This document shows positions 54,595 to 63,723 of a DNA stretch of 64,000 nt, one piece after another. Source of the stretch: Streptomyces sp. D2-8 (GTDB lineage Bacteria > Actinomycetota > Actinomycetes > Streptomycetales > Streptomycetaceae); assembly GCF_023184515.1 (NCBI RefSeq), contig NZ_JAAHBP010000008.1, positions 62,001 through 126,000 on the forward strand, in the 5' to 3' direction. A program made the position numbers and the translations under genes. The stretch's first letter is position 1. Each line of letters starts with the position of its first letter. The notes beneath the pieces are model-generated. The model ran no database searches and was not told the origin of the DNA. It saw only the letters and a list, made by a program, of their open reading frames with translations.

Positions 54595-54611
54595 CCCTCA
54601 CGGAGGCACCT

Positions 54612-55541
54612 ATGGGGCGCTATGTCGCACGACGACTGCTCCAGATGATCCCGGTGTTCATCGGGTCAACTCTGCTCATCTTCTGCATGATGTACGCCCT
54701 GCCCGGCGACCCCGTCCGGGCGATGATGGGGGATCAGGCGTACGACCCGACGGTGGTCGCGAGCATCAAGAAGGATCTCGGCCTTGATCAGCCGCTCCTT
54801 CAGCAGTACGCGAACTACATGGCCGGGCTGTTCCAGGGCGACTTCGGTACCCAGATCGCCAGCCAGCGGCCCATCGCGGACGTCATCGCCGACGCGTTCC
54901 CGGTGACGATCAGACTGACGCTCTTCGCCTTCACCTTCGTCACGCTCGTGGGTATCGGCCTCGGTGTCGTCGCCGGTCTGCGCCCCGACACGCTGCAGGA
55001 CCGCGGGCTGCTGACGCTGACGCTGTTCCTCGTCTCGATGCCCTCCTTCGTGCTGGGATTCCTGCTGCAGTACCAGTTCGCGTTCAAGTGGCAGCTCACC
55101 ACGCCCACCGTGACCGACTCCACAGACTTCTCTCAACTCGTGCTCCCCGCCGTAGTGCTGGCGTCGCTCTCACTCGCCTACGTCGCCCGGTTGACCCGCA
55201 CGTCGATCGCGGAGAACCTGCGGTCCGACTACATGCGCACCGCCATCGCCAAGGGGCTGCCGCGGCGCCGTGTCATCGGTGTCCACCTGATGCGCAACTC
55301 GCTGATTCCCGTGGTCACCTTCCTCGGCATCGAGATCGGCAGCCTGATGACCGGCGCCATCGTGACCGAGGGCATCTTCAACGTGCGGGGTATCGGCCTC
55401 GAGATCTACGACGCGCTCACCCGGCGTGAGGGCGCCACGGTCGTGGGGATCGCCTCGCTGATGGTGCTCATCTACCTCGCCGCCAGCTTGATCGTCGACC
55501 TGCTTTACGCGGTCCTGGACCCGAGGATCCGGTATGCCTGA
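54612..55541 (+). CDS. Oligopeptide ABC transporter permease (OppB-like)
   Basis: 309 residues, six TM helices; starts MGRYVARRLLQMIPVFIGST, typical of OppB/DppB. The cytoplasmic EAA loop reads DYMRTAIAKGLPRRRVIGVH, which contacts the ATPases. Forms the channel with the next gene, which it overlaps by 8 bases. ATG preceded by CGGAGG. Confidence 0.93.
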   Translation: MGRYVARRLLQMIPVFIGSTLLIFCMMYALPGDPVRAMMGDQAYDPTVVASIKKDLGLDQPLLQQYANYMAGLFQGDFGTQIASQRPIADVIADAFPVTIRLTLFAFTFVTLVGIGLGVVAGLRPDTLQDRGLLTLTLFLVSMPSFVLGFLLQYQFAFKWQLTTPTVTDSTDFSQLVLPAVVLASLSLAYVARLTRTSIAENLRSDYMRTAIAKGLPRRRVIGVHLMRNSLIPVVTFLGIEIGSLMTGAIVTEGIFNVRGIGLEIYDALTRREGATVVGIASLMVLIYLAASLIVDLLYAVLDPRIRYA

Positions 55542-56493
55542 CAAGACCGTCGAGAAGGTCGAAGCCCTTCCCGGGGACACCGTGAGCACCGCGGGCGTCG
55601 TCGTGACCGACGCCGGCCCGGCTCCCGAGAAGGCGCGCAGCCTGTGGTCCGACGCCTGGCACGACCTGCGGCGCAACCCGCTGTTCCTGATCTCGGCCGT
55701 GCTGATCGTGTTCCTGCTGGTGATGTCGGTCTGGCCGGGGCTGTTCACCAGCGCCTCGCCGCGCGACGCCGACCTGGCCAAGCACTACCTGGGGAAGCCG
55801 AACTGGGGCCACCTCTTCGCCCCGGACTGGCTCGGCTACGACGTCCAGGGCCGATCGATCTACGCCCGTGTCGTCTACGGTGCCCGCGCCTCGATCACCG
55901 TCGGTGTGGGGGTCACCGTCGCCGTCACCATTCTCGGCACGGTCATCGGCATGATCGCCGGCTACTTCGGCGGCTGGACCGACACCCTGCTCTCGCGGAT
56001 GACCGACATCTTCCTCGGTATCCCGTTCCTGCTCGGTGCCCTGGTGGTGCTCAACTCCTTCGACGAGCGCACCGTCTGGGTCGTCATCATGGCCCTTGCC
56101 TTCCTCGGCTGGACCCAGATCGCCCGTGTCGCCCGCGGTGCCGTGATCACCATCAAGCAGGCGGACTACGTGGTGGCCGCCAAGGCACTCGGCGCCTCGA
56201 CGTCCCGGATCCTGTTCCGGCACATCCTGCCCAACGCGCTCGCGCCCATCATCGTCGTCGCGACCATCGCGCTCGGCGGCTACATCGCGGCCGAAGCCAC
56301 CCTGTCCTTCCTGGGCGTGGGTCTCGGTGACTCGGCGGTATCGTGGGGCGGCGACGTGGCGCGAGGACGCGAGCAGCTCCGGATCGCCCCGCACACCCTG
56401 ATCATCCCGTCGGTGATGGTCTCGATCACGGTGCTCTCGTTCCTGATGTTCGGCGATGCGGTACGCAACGCCCTCGACCCCAAGCTGCGCTGA
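55534..56493 (+). CDS. Oligopeptide ABC transporter permease (OppC-like)
   Basis: 319 residues with an N-terminal cytoplasmic stretch then six TM helices; DAWHDLRRNPLFLISAVLIV is the OppC N-terminal signature. EAA loop: DYVVAAKALGASTSRILFRH, and LPNALAPIIVVATIALGGYI follows. Partner of the OppB-like permease. Confidence 0.93.
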   Translation: MPDKTVEKVEALPGDTVSTAGVVVTDAGPAPEKARSLWSDAWHDLRRNPLFLISAVLIVFLLVMSVWPGLFTSASPRDADLAKHYLGKPNWGHLFAPDWLGYDVQGRSIYARVVYGARASITVGVGVTVAVTILGTVIGMIAGYFGGWTDTLLSRMTDIFLGIPFLLGALVVLNSFDERTVWVVIMALAFLGWTQIARVARGAVITIKQADYVVAAKALGASTSRILFRHILPNALAPIIVVATIALGGYIAAEATLSFLGVGLGDSAVSWGGDVARGREQLRIAPHTLIIPSVMVSITVLSFLMFGDAVRNALDPKLR

Positions 56494-56504
56494 GGGAGGC
56501 GTAC

Positions 56505-57563
56505 GTGACCATCATCGATGAAGTGGCGGGAAGTCCCGCACCGGACGGTTCGGCGGACACGAGCCGCCCGCTGCTCGAAGTCCGCGACCTGCACGTGGAG
56601 TTCCGCACCCGCGACGGCGTCGCCAAGGCCGTCAACGGCGTCAACTACTCCGTCGCCGCGGGCGAGACGCTCGCCGTCCTCGGCGAGTCCGGCTCCGGAA
56701 AGTCCGTCACCGCCCAGGCCATCATGGGCATCCTCGACATGCCGCCCGGCCGCATCCCCCAGGGAGAGATCCTCTTCCGCGGCCAGGACATGCTGAAGAT
56801 GTCCGGCGAAGAGCGTCGGAAGATCCGCGGCAACAAGATCGCGATGATCTTCCAGGACGCCCTCTCCTCGCTGAACCCGGTGCTCTCGGTCGGCTACCAG
56901 CTCGGCGAGATGTTCCGGGTCCACCAGGGCCTGAGCAAGAAGGACGCCAAGGCCAAGGCCATCGAGCTGATGGACCGCGTGAAGATCCCGGCCGCGAAGG
57001 AACGCGTCGGCGACTATCCGCACCAGTTCTCCGGCGGTATGCGCCAGCGCATCATGATCGCCATGGCGCTCGCCCTGGAGCCCGACCTGATCATCGCCGA
57101 CGAGCCGACCACGGCCCTCGACGTGACGGTCCAGGCCCAGGTGATGGACCTGCTCGCGGAGCTCCAGCGCGAGTACAACATGGGCCTGATCCTGATCACC
57201 CACGACCTCGGCGTGGTCGCCGACGTCGCGGACAAGATCGCGGTGATGTACGCCGGCCGGATCGTGGAGACCGCGCCCGTGCACGAGCTGTACAAGCGGC
57301 CCGCGCACCCCTACACCAAGGGTCTGCTCCACTCGATCCCGCGCCTGGACCAGAAGGGCCAGGACCTGTACGCGATCAAGGGCCTGCCGCCCAACCTGAC
57401 GCGTATCCCGTCCGGCTGCGCCTTCAACCCGCGGTGCCCGCAGGCGCAGGACATCTGCCGTACGGACGTCCCGCCGCTGCTCCCCGTCACCGAGCGGGAC
57501 GGCGGCGAGCTGACCGGCCGCGGCAGTGCGTGCCACTTCTGGAAGGAGACGATCCATGGCTGA
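56505..57563 (+). CDS. Oligopeptide ABC transporter ATPase (OppD-like)
   Basis: Start GTG 56505, after GAGGGAGG; 352 residues. Walker A GESGSGKS, Q-loop FQDALSSLNPV, signature FSGGMRQRIMIAMAL, Walker B LIIADEPTTALD, and H in LITHDLGVVAD. The C-terminal Cys cluster (SGCAFNPRCPQAQDIC and a later Cys) is the oligo_HPY region that may carry an iron-sulfur cluster. Powers peptide import with the next ATPase. Confidence 0.93.
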   Translation: MTIIDEVAGSPAPDGSADTSRPLLEVRDLHVEFRTRDGVAKAVNGVNYSVAAGETLAVLGESGSGKSVTAQAIMGILDMPPGRIPQGEILFRGQDMLKMSGEERRKIRGNKIAMIFQDALSSLNPVLSVGYQLGEMFRVHQGLSKKDAKAKAIELMDRVKIPAAKERVGDYPHQFSGGMRQRIMIAMALALEPDLIIADEPTTALDVTVQAQVMDLLAELQREYNMGLILITHDLGVVADVADKIAVMYAGRIVETAPVHELYKRPAHPYTKGLLHSIPRLDQKGQDLYAIKGLPPNLTRIPSGCAFNPRCPQAQDICRTDVPPLLPVTERDGGELTGRGSACHFWKETIHG

Positions 57564-58704
57564 GCTGAACAAGACGGACGAGTCCATGGACGCCACCCCC
57601 AACGTCACCGACGTCGAGACGGTCGAGGCGGCCACCGACGAGGAGGCCGTCGCGGCGATCGAGGCGCCGGTCGAGCGCGGTGAGCCGATCCTGCAGGTGC
57701 GCAACCTGGTCAAGCACTTCCCGCTGACCCAGGGCATCCTGTTCAAGCGTCAGATCGGTGCGGTCAAGGCCGTGGACGGGGTCTCCTTCGACCTCTACCA
57801 GGGCGAGACGCTCGGCATCGTGGGCGAGTCCGGCTGTGGCAAGTCCACCGTCGCCAAGCTGCTGATGATGCTGGAGAAGGCGACCGCGGGCGAGATCTTC
57901 TACAAGGGCCAGGACATCACCAAGCTGTCCGGGCGTGCGCTGAAGGCGGTCCGCCGCAACATCCAGATGGTGTTCCAGGACCCGTACACCTCGCTCAACC
58001 CCCGTATGACGGTGGGCGACATCATCGGCGAGACCTTCGAGATCCACCCCGAGGTGGCCCCGAAGGGGGACCGCCGCCGCAGGGTCCAGGACCTGCTGGA
58101 CGTGGTCGGTCTCAACCCCGAGTACATCAACCGCTACCCGCACCAGTTCTCGGGCGGTCAGCGCCAGCGCATCGGCATCGCCCGCGGCCTGGCCCTGAAC
58201 CCCGAGATCATCATCTGCGACGAGCCGGTCTCCGCGCTGGACGTGTCCGTTCAGGCGCAGGTCATCAACCTGATGGAGAAGCTCCAGGACGAATTCAACC
58301 TCTCCTACCTCTTCATCGCGCACGACCTGTCGATCGTCCGGCACATCTCGGACCGCGTGGGTGTGATGTACCTCGGCAAGATGGCGGAGATCGGCACGGA
58401 CACGGAGATCTACGACCACCCGACGCACCCCTACACCCAGGCGCTGCTGTCGGCCGTCCCGGTCCCCGACCCGGAGTCCCGTGAAGGCCGCGAGCGGATC
58501 ATCCTCACCGGCGACGTCCCCTCCCCGGCCAACCCGCCCTCGGGCTGCCGCTTCCGCACCCGCTGCTGGAAGGCCGAGGACAAGTGCGCCCAGGAGGTCC
58601 CGCTCCTCGCGATCCCCGAGCGCTTCAAGGGCGACGACACCCCGGCGGCCCACGAGTCCGCCTGCCACTTCGCGGAGGAAAAGGACGTGGTCCACGCGGC
58701 CTGA
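57556..58704 (+). CDS. Oligopeptide ABC transporter ATPase (OppF-like)
   Basis: Start ATG 57556 with GGAAGGAGACG upstream; overlaps OppD by 8 bases; 382 residues. An unusual acidic 45-residue N-terminus (rich in E, D, V, A) precedes the ABC domain: GESGCGKST, FQDPYTSLNPRMTVGD, FSGGQRQRIGIARGLA, IIICDEPVSALD, IAHDLSIVRHI; C-terminal SGCRFRTRCWKAEDKC. Heterodimer partner of OppD. Confidence 0.93.
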   Translation: MAELNKTDESMDATPNVTDVETVEAATDEEAVAAIEAPVERGEPILQVRNLVKHFPLTQGILFKRQIGAVKAVDGVSFDLYQGETLGIVGESGCGKSTVAKLLMMLEKATAGEIFYKGQDITKLSGRALKAVRRNIQMVFQDPYTSLNPRMTVGDIIGETFEIHPEVAPKGDRRRRVQDLLDVVGLNPEYINRYPHQFSGGQRQRIGIARGLALNPEIIICDEPVSALDVSVQAQVINLMEKLQDEFNLSYLFIAHDLSIVRHISDRVGVMYLGKMAEIGTDTEIYDHPTHPYTQALLSAVPVPDPESREGRERIILTGDVPSPANPPSGCRFRTRCWKAEDKCAQEVPLLAIPERFKGDDTPAAHESACHFAEEKDVVHAA

Positions 58705-58727
58705 TCCGCCGACCCGACGTCTCCACT

Positions 58728-58764
58728 GGTTCCCGGCATCCCCGCAGCGGGGATGCCGGGAACC
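58728..58764. terminator. Terminator of the peptide transporter operon
   Basis: GGTTCCCGGCATCCCC (58728-58743) pairs perfectly with 58749-58764 around GCAGC, 24 bases after the OppF stop. No T-run. It would block any start for the next gene before 58765, supporting the ATG at 58783. Confidence 0.75.
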
Positions 58765-58782
58765 GGCGTTCGAGGATCCTGG

Positions 58783-59199
58783 ATGCTGCATCACATCGAA
58801 CTGTGGGTGCCCGACCTGCCGCGGGCGGTCCGCGAATGGGGCTGGCTCCTCGGCCGCCTCGGCCATGACGCGTACCAGGAGTGGGAACACGGCCGCAGCT
58901 GGCGGCTCGGCCCTACGTACCTGGTCGTCGAGCAGTCGCCGGCGATGAGCGCCGCGGAGCACGACCGCATGCGGCCGGGGCTCAACCACCTCGCGTTCCA
59001 CGCGGGACCCCCCGAGCGGGTCGACGCACTGTCCGCCGCGGCCCCGGCCCACGGCTGGACGCCGTTGTTCGCCGACCGCTACCCGCACGCCGGCGGCCCC
59101 GAGCAGTACGCGGCCTATCTCTCTAACACCGACGGCTTCGAAGTGGAACTCGTGGCGTCCGAGGCGTACAACCCCACAAACCCCCGCGAACTGCGTTAA
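58783..59199 (+). CDS. VOC (glyoxalase/bleomycin-resistance fold) protein
   Basis: Start at ATG 58783 (MLHHIELWVPDLPRAVREWG) because an earlier ATG at 58753 lies in the terminator. 138 residues with the paired beta-alpha-beta-beta-beta modules; candidate metal ligands are His in HHIEL, His in LNHLAFHAGP and Glu in GFEVELVAS. Single-domain dioxygenase/lyase-like protein; reaction unknown. Confidence 0.8.
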   Translation: MLHHIELWVPDLPRAVREWGWLLGRLGHDAYQEWEHGRSWRLGPTYLVVEQSPAMSAAEHDRMRPGLNHLAFHAGPPERVDALSAAAPAHGWTPLFADRYPHAGGPEQYAAYLSNTDGFEVELVASEAYNPTNPRELR

Positions 59200-59280
59200 C
59201 AAACAGGCAACTTCGCCGACCCGGTTCCGATATACGGACACGTCACGCTGGTCAGCGTACGGCCGTGCGGGTGCCGTAAG

Positions 59281-59312
59281 CGGGCCGGGGCACGCCATGT
59301 CGCCCCGGCCCG
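59281..59312. terminator. Terminator between convergent VOC and S9 peptidase genes
   Basis: CGGGCCGGGGC (59281-59291) and 59302-59312 are exact inverted repeats with a 10-base loop, in the gap between two genes that converge. Serves both strands. Confidence 0.65.
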
Positions 59313-59323
59313 TTGCCGTGTGC

Positions 59324-61450
59324 TCAGGTGCCGGTGATGCCCAGGGAGCGCTTCAGGAAGTCGACCTGGAGGAGGAGCAGGTTCTCGGCGACCTGTTCCT
59401 GGGGGGTGATGTGGGTGACGCCGGACAGCGGCAGCACCTCGTGGGGGCGGCCGGCGGCCAGCAGGGCCGAGGACAGGCGCAGGGCGTGCGCGACCACCAC
59501 GTTGTCGTCGGCGAGGCCGTGCACGATCATCAGCGGGCGGTGCGGCTCGGCGGGGGAGGACAGCCCCTCGGCGGTGACCAGGGAGCTCTTCGCGTACGAC
59601 TCCGGGTGCTCCGCCGGCGTGCCCAGGTAGCGCTCCGTGTAGTGGGTGTCGTACAGGCTCCAGTCCGTCACCGGCGCGCCCGCGATGCCCGCGTGGAAGA
59701 CGTCCGGGCGGCGCAGCACCGCCAGGCCCGCCAGCCAGCCGCCGTAGGACCAGCCGCGGATCGCGACCCGGGACAGGTCCAGGGGGTGGCGCTTCGCGAG
59801 GTCCTCCAGAGCCTCCACCTGGTCGTCCAGCGACAGCGTGAAGTCGTGGTGGATCGCCTTCTCCCAGGCGGGGGAGAGGCCCGGGGTACCGCGTCCGTCC
59901 GCGACCACGACCGCGAAGCCCTGGTCCGCGAACCACTGCGAGGTGAGGTGCGCGTTGTGGGCCGCGACCACCCGCTGGCCGTGCGGGCCGCCGTACGGGT
60001 CCATGAGGACCGGCAGGGGGGTGTCACCGTCGTAGTCCCGAGGCATAAGCACGGCGCACGGGACAGAGCGTGCGCCCCCCTCGGTGAGCGTCACGCGGGG
60101 GGACATACCGGGATCTTCGGCGTACGAGGGGATAGTCCTGGTCGGTTTTCCGTCGCGCAGGACCCGTACCAGAGAACCTGGCCGGTTCAGCGTCGCCGAG
60201 ACCAGGACCGTCACCTCCCCGGCCCGCACCGCCGCGTGCACGCCCGGCTCCTGCGACACCCGCTCCACGCCCAGCTCGTTCACCCGGTACACATGCACCT
60301 GGCCCGTCTCCGCCTCGCCGGCGGCCTCCGCGCCCGCCGACGCCGAGATGAGCACGTCGTGCTCGGAGACGTCCAGCACGGCCCGGACATGCAACTGCGC
60401 TCCCGTGAGCGGCCGTTCCCCGACCGCCAGCACCCGCGCACCCCCCTCGTCCGCGATCCGCACCAGCTGCCCGGACGGGCTCCAGCACGGCACCCCGGGG
60501 AAAAGATCAAGCCATGTTCGATCTTCGTCGGCGTGCACCATCCGCGTCGCGCCCGAGTCCGGATCCACGGCCAGGATCAGCTGACTGCGCTGGTCGCGCG
60601 CCTGTACGAGCAGCAGTGGCGCGCCCGCCGCTGACCAGTGGACATGCGCCAGATACGGGTAGCGCGCCCGGTCCCAGGAGACCTCCGTGCGCAGCCCGTC
60701 CAGGTCGATCACGAACAGCCGCACCTCCGCGTTGCCCGTGCCCGCCGCCGGGTACGGCACCCGCTGCGGCTCCCGTTCCGGATGCGCGGGATCGGCGATC
60801 CACCACCGCCGCACCGGCGTGTCGTCCACCCGCGCCATGAGCAGCCGGTCCGACTCCGGAGCCCACCAGAAGCCCCGCGAGCGCCCCATCTCCTCGGCCG
60901 CGATGAACTCGGCCAGTCCGTATGAGACATTCTCCGACTCCGGCTCGGCGAGCGACCGGTCGCCCTCCCCTTCGGCGCCCACCACCCGCAGGGCACCCTG
61001 CGCGACATACGCGACGTGCCGCCCGTCGGGCGACGGACGCGGGTCGATCACCGGCCCCGGCGCGGGCAGTTCACGCGCCGTCCCGGCCCGCAGCTCGGCC
61101 GCGAAAAGCCGCCCCGACAAGGCGAAAGAGGCCAACTCGACGGCCGTGTCGGTGGCGTAGCCGACGATGCCGGCCCCGCCCTCGCGGCTGCGTTCGCGCC
61201 GGGCCCGTTCCTCGGGCGAGAGGTCCTCCGAGGCACCGCCCAGCAGGGCGCGCGGGTCGGCGGCGACGCGCTCCCCGCCCTCCTCCGTGTCGAGGACCCA
61301 GAGCGAATTCGCCCGGTCCGTACCGGAACCGGAGCGCAGGAACACGACACGCGAACCGTCGGGCGCCACGGTGAACGAACGCGGCGCGCCGAGCGTGAAG
61401 CGCTGGGTACGGGCGTGCCGTCGGGGGAAGGAGTGAGGCTCGGTCGTCAT
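59324..61450 (-). CDS. S9 family prolyl oligopeptidase (DPP-IV type)
   Basis: Start at ATG 61450 (MTTEPHSFPRRHARTQRF); 708 residues. A beta-propeller N-terminus (for example SFTVAPDGSRVVFLRSG, DPRPSPDGRHVAYVA) is followed by an alpha/beta-hydrolase domain with nucleophile Ser in IRGWSYGGWLAG (about 568), Asp in VHGLADDNVV (about 648) and His in SGVTHITP (about 680). The DPP-IV Glu pair region reads EFIAAEEMGRSRGFWW, supporting dipeptidyl-peptidase activity. No signal peptide, so cytoplasmic. Located next to a peptide importer; may process imported peptides. Confidence 0.92.
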   Translation of the reverse strand: MTTEPHSFPRRHARTQRFTLGAPRSFTVAPDGSRVVFLRSGSGTDRANSLWVLDTEEGGERVAADPRALLGGASEDLSPEERARRERSREGGAGIVGYATDTAVELASFALSGRLFAAELRAGTARELPAPGPVIDPRPSPDGRHVAYVAQGALRVVGAEGEGDRSLAEPESENVSYGLAEFIAAEEMGRSRGFWWAPESDRLLMARVDDTPVRRWWIADPAHPEREPQRVPYPAAGTGNAEVRLFVIDLDGLRTEVSWDRARYPYLAHVHWSAAGAPLLLVQARDQRSQLILAVDPDSGATRMVHADEDRTWLDLFPGVPCWSPSGQLVRIADEGGARVLAVGERPLTGAQLHVRAVLDVSEHDVLISASAGAEAAGEAETGQVHVYRVNELGVERVSQEPGVHAAVRAGEVTVLVSATLNRPGSLVRVLRDGKPTRTIPSYAEDPGMSPRVTLTEGGARSVPCAVLMPRDYDGDTPLPVLMDPYGGPHGQRVVAAHNAHLTSQWFADQGFAVVVADGRGTPGLSPAWEKAIHHDFTLSLDDQVEALEDLAKRHPLDLSRVAIRGWSYGGWLAGLAVLRRPDVFHAGIAGAPVTDWSLYDTHYTERYLGTPAEHPESYAKSSLVTAEGLSSPAEPHRPLMIVHGLADDNVVVAHALRLSSALLAAGRPHEVLPLSGVTHITPQEQVAENLLLLQVDFLKRSLGITGT

Positions 61451-61627
61451 GCCCTGACCATATTGGCCATGCGCCCCCTTGTGCGGCCGTGCGCCGATCG
61501 ATGCGCACGGAGGGATAGTTATGATCAATGTCGCATAGTGGGTATGAACCTGCTGGCTGCTGTACGGATTTGATACCCCCATAGTCCGACCCCCCGCGCC
61601 CTCGTGGATCTTTGGAGGTGAACCGCC

Positions 61628-61822
61628 GTGGCACTCTCGATTTCGGCGGTGGTGCTGCTGGCGATCATCGTCTTCTTGCTGATCAAGAAGTCAGGACTGA
61701 AGGCGGGGCACGCGATCGTCTGCATGCTGCTCGGCTTCTACCTCGCCTCCTCGACCGTCGCTCCCACGATCAGCGAGCTGACGACGAACATCGCGGGCAT
61801 GATCGGCAGCATCAAGTTCTGA
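61628..61822 (+). CDS. Small two-helix membrane protein
   Basis: 64 residues from GTG 61628 with GGAGGTG eight bases upstream. Two hydrophobic helices (ISAVVLLAIIVFLLI and AIVCMLLGFYLASS) with a KKSGLKAG turn, then a Thr/Ser-rich end. Typical of a short membrane protein conserved in Streptomyces. Function unknown. Confidence 0.75.
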   Translation: MALSISAVVLLAIIVFLLIKKSGLKAGHAIVCMLLGFYLASSTVAPTISELTTNIAGMIGSIKF

Positions 61823-61834
61823 GCGTCGCGCCCG

Positions 61835-61865
61835 CAGGCCCGGAGCGAGGGACGGTCCGGGCCTG
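61835..61865. terminator. Terminator after the small membrane protein
   Basis: CAGGCCCGGA (61835-61844) pairs exactly with 61856-61865, 13 bases after the stop. It also lies past the 3' end of the DUF397 remnant read on the other strand. Confidence 0.65.
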
Positions 61866-61883
61866 AGCGGAGGCGTCGCCGGA

Positions 61884-62045
61884 TCAGCTCCCGACCGCGT
61901 ACGGCACGAAGCCGGCCCACGCGGCGGGGGTGAAGGCCAGCCGGGGGCCCTCGACGTCCTTCGAGTCACGGACGTGGGCGGTGCCGGGTTCTGCGGCGAC
62001 CTCGACGCAGGAGTCGCCTTCACTGCCGCTGCTGTAGCTGCTCTT
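61884..62045 (-). pseudogene. DUF397 protein, lacking its start
   Basis: About 53 residues: KSSYSSGSEGDSCVEVA, TAHVRDSKDVEGPRLAFTPA, AWAGFVPYAVGS. This is nearly the whole DUF397 domain, common in Streptomyces with XRE regulators, but the first residues (usually around eight including the start Met and a Trp) are replaced by unrelated Arg/Gly-rich sequence. No usable start or ribosome-binding site is seen at the break near 62046. Confidence 0.75.
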
Positions 62046-62135
62046 GACCCTAGCGCGCCCCCGCGCGCCCAGGCCCGAATTGCGGGCAACAAACACCCGA
62101 ACCGGCGGCCCGGGGCGACCCACCGCACCGGCGGC

Positions 62136-62456
62136 CTCCAGCACGACAACACCCGCCACACCACCCGCTTCACGGTGGTCGGCAACCACCTGGCCCAGCA
62201 CGAGGAGCTCTCGCTCCTCGCCATCGGGCTCGGCACGCACCTCCAGTCACTGCCGAAGGGCGCCCCGGCCGACATCAAGACCCTCGCCGCCCGGTTCCCC
62301 GAGGGAGCGACCCGGATCGGCGCCGCCCTGCGCGAACTGGAGGCCCACGGCTACCTGCGCCGCGAACGCGTCCGCACCCCCACCGGCCGCATCGTCACCC
62401 GCACGACGTCCTGCAATCAGCCGGCGGCGGCCCGCCAGCCCACCGAGGCGACCTGA
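62136..62456 (+). pseudogene. Helix-turn-helix regulator, N-terminal remnant
   Basis: Starting LQHDNTRHTTRFTVVGNHLA, continuing ELSLLAIGLGTHLQSLPKG, then IKTLAARFPEGATRIGAALR and ELEAHGYLRRERVRTPTGRI. This fits the HTH segment of Streptomyces MarR/replication-like regulators that begin with RFTVVGNHLAQH. No start codon is in place before LQHDN, and the usual C-terminal extension is absent after TTSCNQP. Looks like a piece between two breaks. Confidence 0.65.
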
Positions 62457-62569
62457 GGGGCCACGGAGTCGAAGCCTCGGGATGCCTGCGAGGAGCGCGC
62501 GTCCCGGGTGAATCGTGAGGCACGAGCACCCCGCAAACCGCTCCCGGCCGTACCGACCCCCGCGTACCC

Positions 62570-62809
62570 CGCCGTGACTATCCGCTGCTCGGCATTCCCG
62601 TCTACGCGATCTTCGACCCCCGTACCGGCACCGGTGCGGTCCTCACCGACATCCACCCCACTCCGGACGGCCCCCGGTACGCCACCCGCAAGGACTTCGT
62701 CTACGGGGAGGACGTCACCATCGGTGAGTGGACCATCCCCACGAGCGGCCTGCCGCGCTACCAGGACGACGATGCGGGAGAGCTCGCCCACGTGCCCGAC
62801 GAGGGCTGA
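62570..62809 (+). pseudogene. Uma2-family nuclease-like protein, C-terminal remnant
   Basis: In frame from 62573: RDYPLLGIPVYAIFDPRTGT, GAVLTDIHPTPDGPRYATRK, DFVYGEDVTIGEWTIPTSGL, PRYQDDDAGELAHVPDEG. This is the C-terminal third of Uma2 (DUF820) proteins, which have a PD-(D/E)XK-like fold. The catalytic Asp/ExK region is missing and no start codon occurs in the frame. The stop at 62809 looks native. Confidence 0.72.
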
Positions 62810-62850
62810 CAGTGGCCGGGGCGCGCGGCGAACGGGGGACCGGTGCCTCG

Positions 62851-62856
62851 TAGGGT
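62851..62856 (+). promoter_or_regulatory. -10 of a leaderless mshB transcript
   Basis: TAGGGT followed by six bases and the ATG of mshB at 62863. No ribosome-binding site lies between, so a leaderless mRNA is likely. Confidence 0.5.
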
Positions 62857-62862
62857 GGCCCC

Positions 62863-63723
62863 ATGACGGAACTGCCCTCCCGACGTCTGCTGCTGGTGCA
62901 CGCGCACCCGGACGACGAGTCGATCAACAACGGCGCGACCATGGCCAGGTACGCGGCCGAGGGTGTCCACGTCACCCTGGTCACCTGCACCCTCGGTGAA
63001 CGCGGCGAGGTCATCCCGCCCGAGCTCGCGCACCTGAGCGGTGCCGCCCTGGGCCAGCACCGCCGCAGCGAGCTCGCCGCCGCCATGGCCGAGCTCGGCG
63101 TCCAGGACGTCCGCCTGCTCGGCGGCGCCGGGCGCTACAGCGACTCCGGGATGATGGGCCTGCCCGACAACGACGACCCCGGCTGCTTCTGGCAGGCCGA
63201 CGTCGACAAGGCCGCCGCGCACCTGGTCGAGGTGATCCGCGAGGTACGCCCCCAGGTCCTCGTCACCTACGACGACAACGGCGGCTACGGACACCCCGAC
63301 CACATCCAGGCCCACCGCGTCGCCATGCGCGCCGCCGAACTGTCCGCCGACGCCGGCCTGCCGATCCCCAAGGTCTACTGGAACCGGGTCCCCCGCCCCG
63401 TTGTGGAGGAGTCCTTCGCGCGGCTCCGGGAGGACCTGCCGGGCACCCCCTTCACCAAGGCGGCCGACGTCGACGACGTCCCGGGTGTGGTGGCCGAGGA
63501 GCGGATCACCACCGTGCTCGACGGCACCGCCCACGCCGCCGCCAAGGCCGCCGCGATGCGCGCCCACGCCACCCAGATCACCGTGGCCGAGCCGTACTTC
63601 GTGCTGTCCAACGAACTCGCCCAGCCGATCCTCACGACGGAGTACTACGAGCTGGTGCGCGGCGAGCGGGGCCCCGGAGAGCGGGAGACGGACCTGTTCG
63701 CCGGTCTCGAGGAGGCCTCATGA
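62863..63723 (+). CDS. mshB: MshB, GlcNAc-Ins deacetylase of mycothiol synthesis
   Basis: 286 residues of the PIG-L/LmbE fold. Zinc motif AHPDDES (H15, D18) near the start and HPDHIQAH near 150 supply the ligands; the acidic base is in the HPDD. GERGEVIPPEL and WQADVDKAAAHLVEVIREV fit MshB rather than Mca. Removes acetate from 1-O-(2-acetamido-2-deoxyglucosyl)-myo-inositol, a step to mycothiol, the main thiol of actinomycetes. Coupled by ATGA to the next gene. Confidence 0.92.
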   Translation: MTELPSRRLLLVHAHPDDESINNGATMARYAAEGVHVTLVTCTLGERGEVIPPELAHLSGAALGQHRRSELAAAMAELGVQDVRLLGGAGRYSDSGMMGLPDNDDPGCFWQADVDKAAAHLVEVIREVRPQVLVTYDDNGGYGHPDHIQAHRVAMRAAELSADAGLPIPKVYWNRVPRPVVEESFARLREDLPGTPFTKAADVDDVPGVVAEERITTVLDGTAHAAAKAAAMRAHATQITVAEPYFVLSNELAQPILTTEYYELVRGERGPGERETDLFAGLEEAS

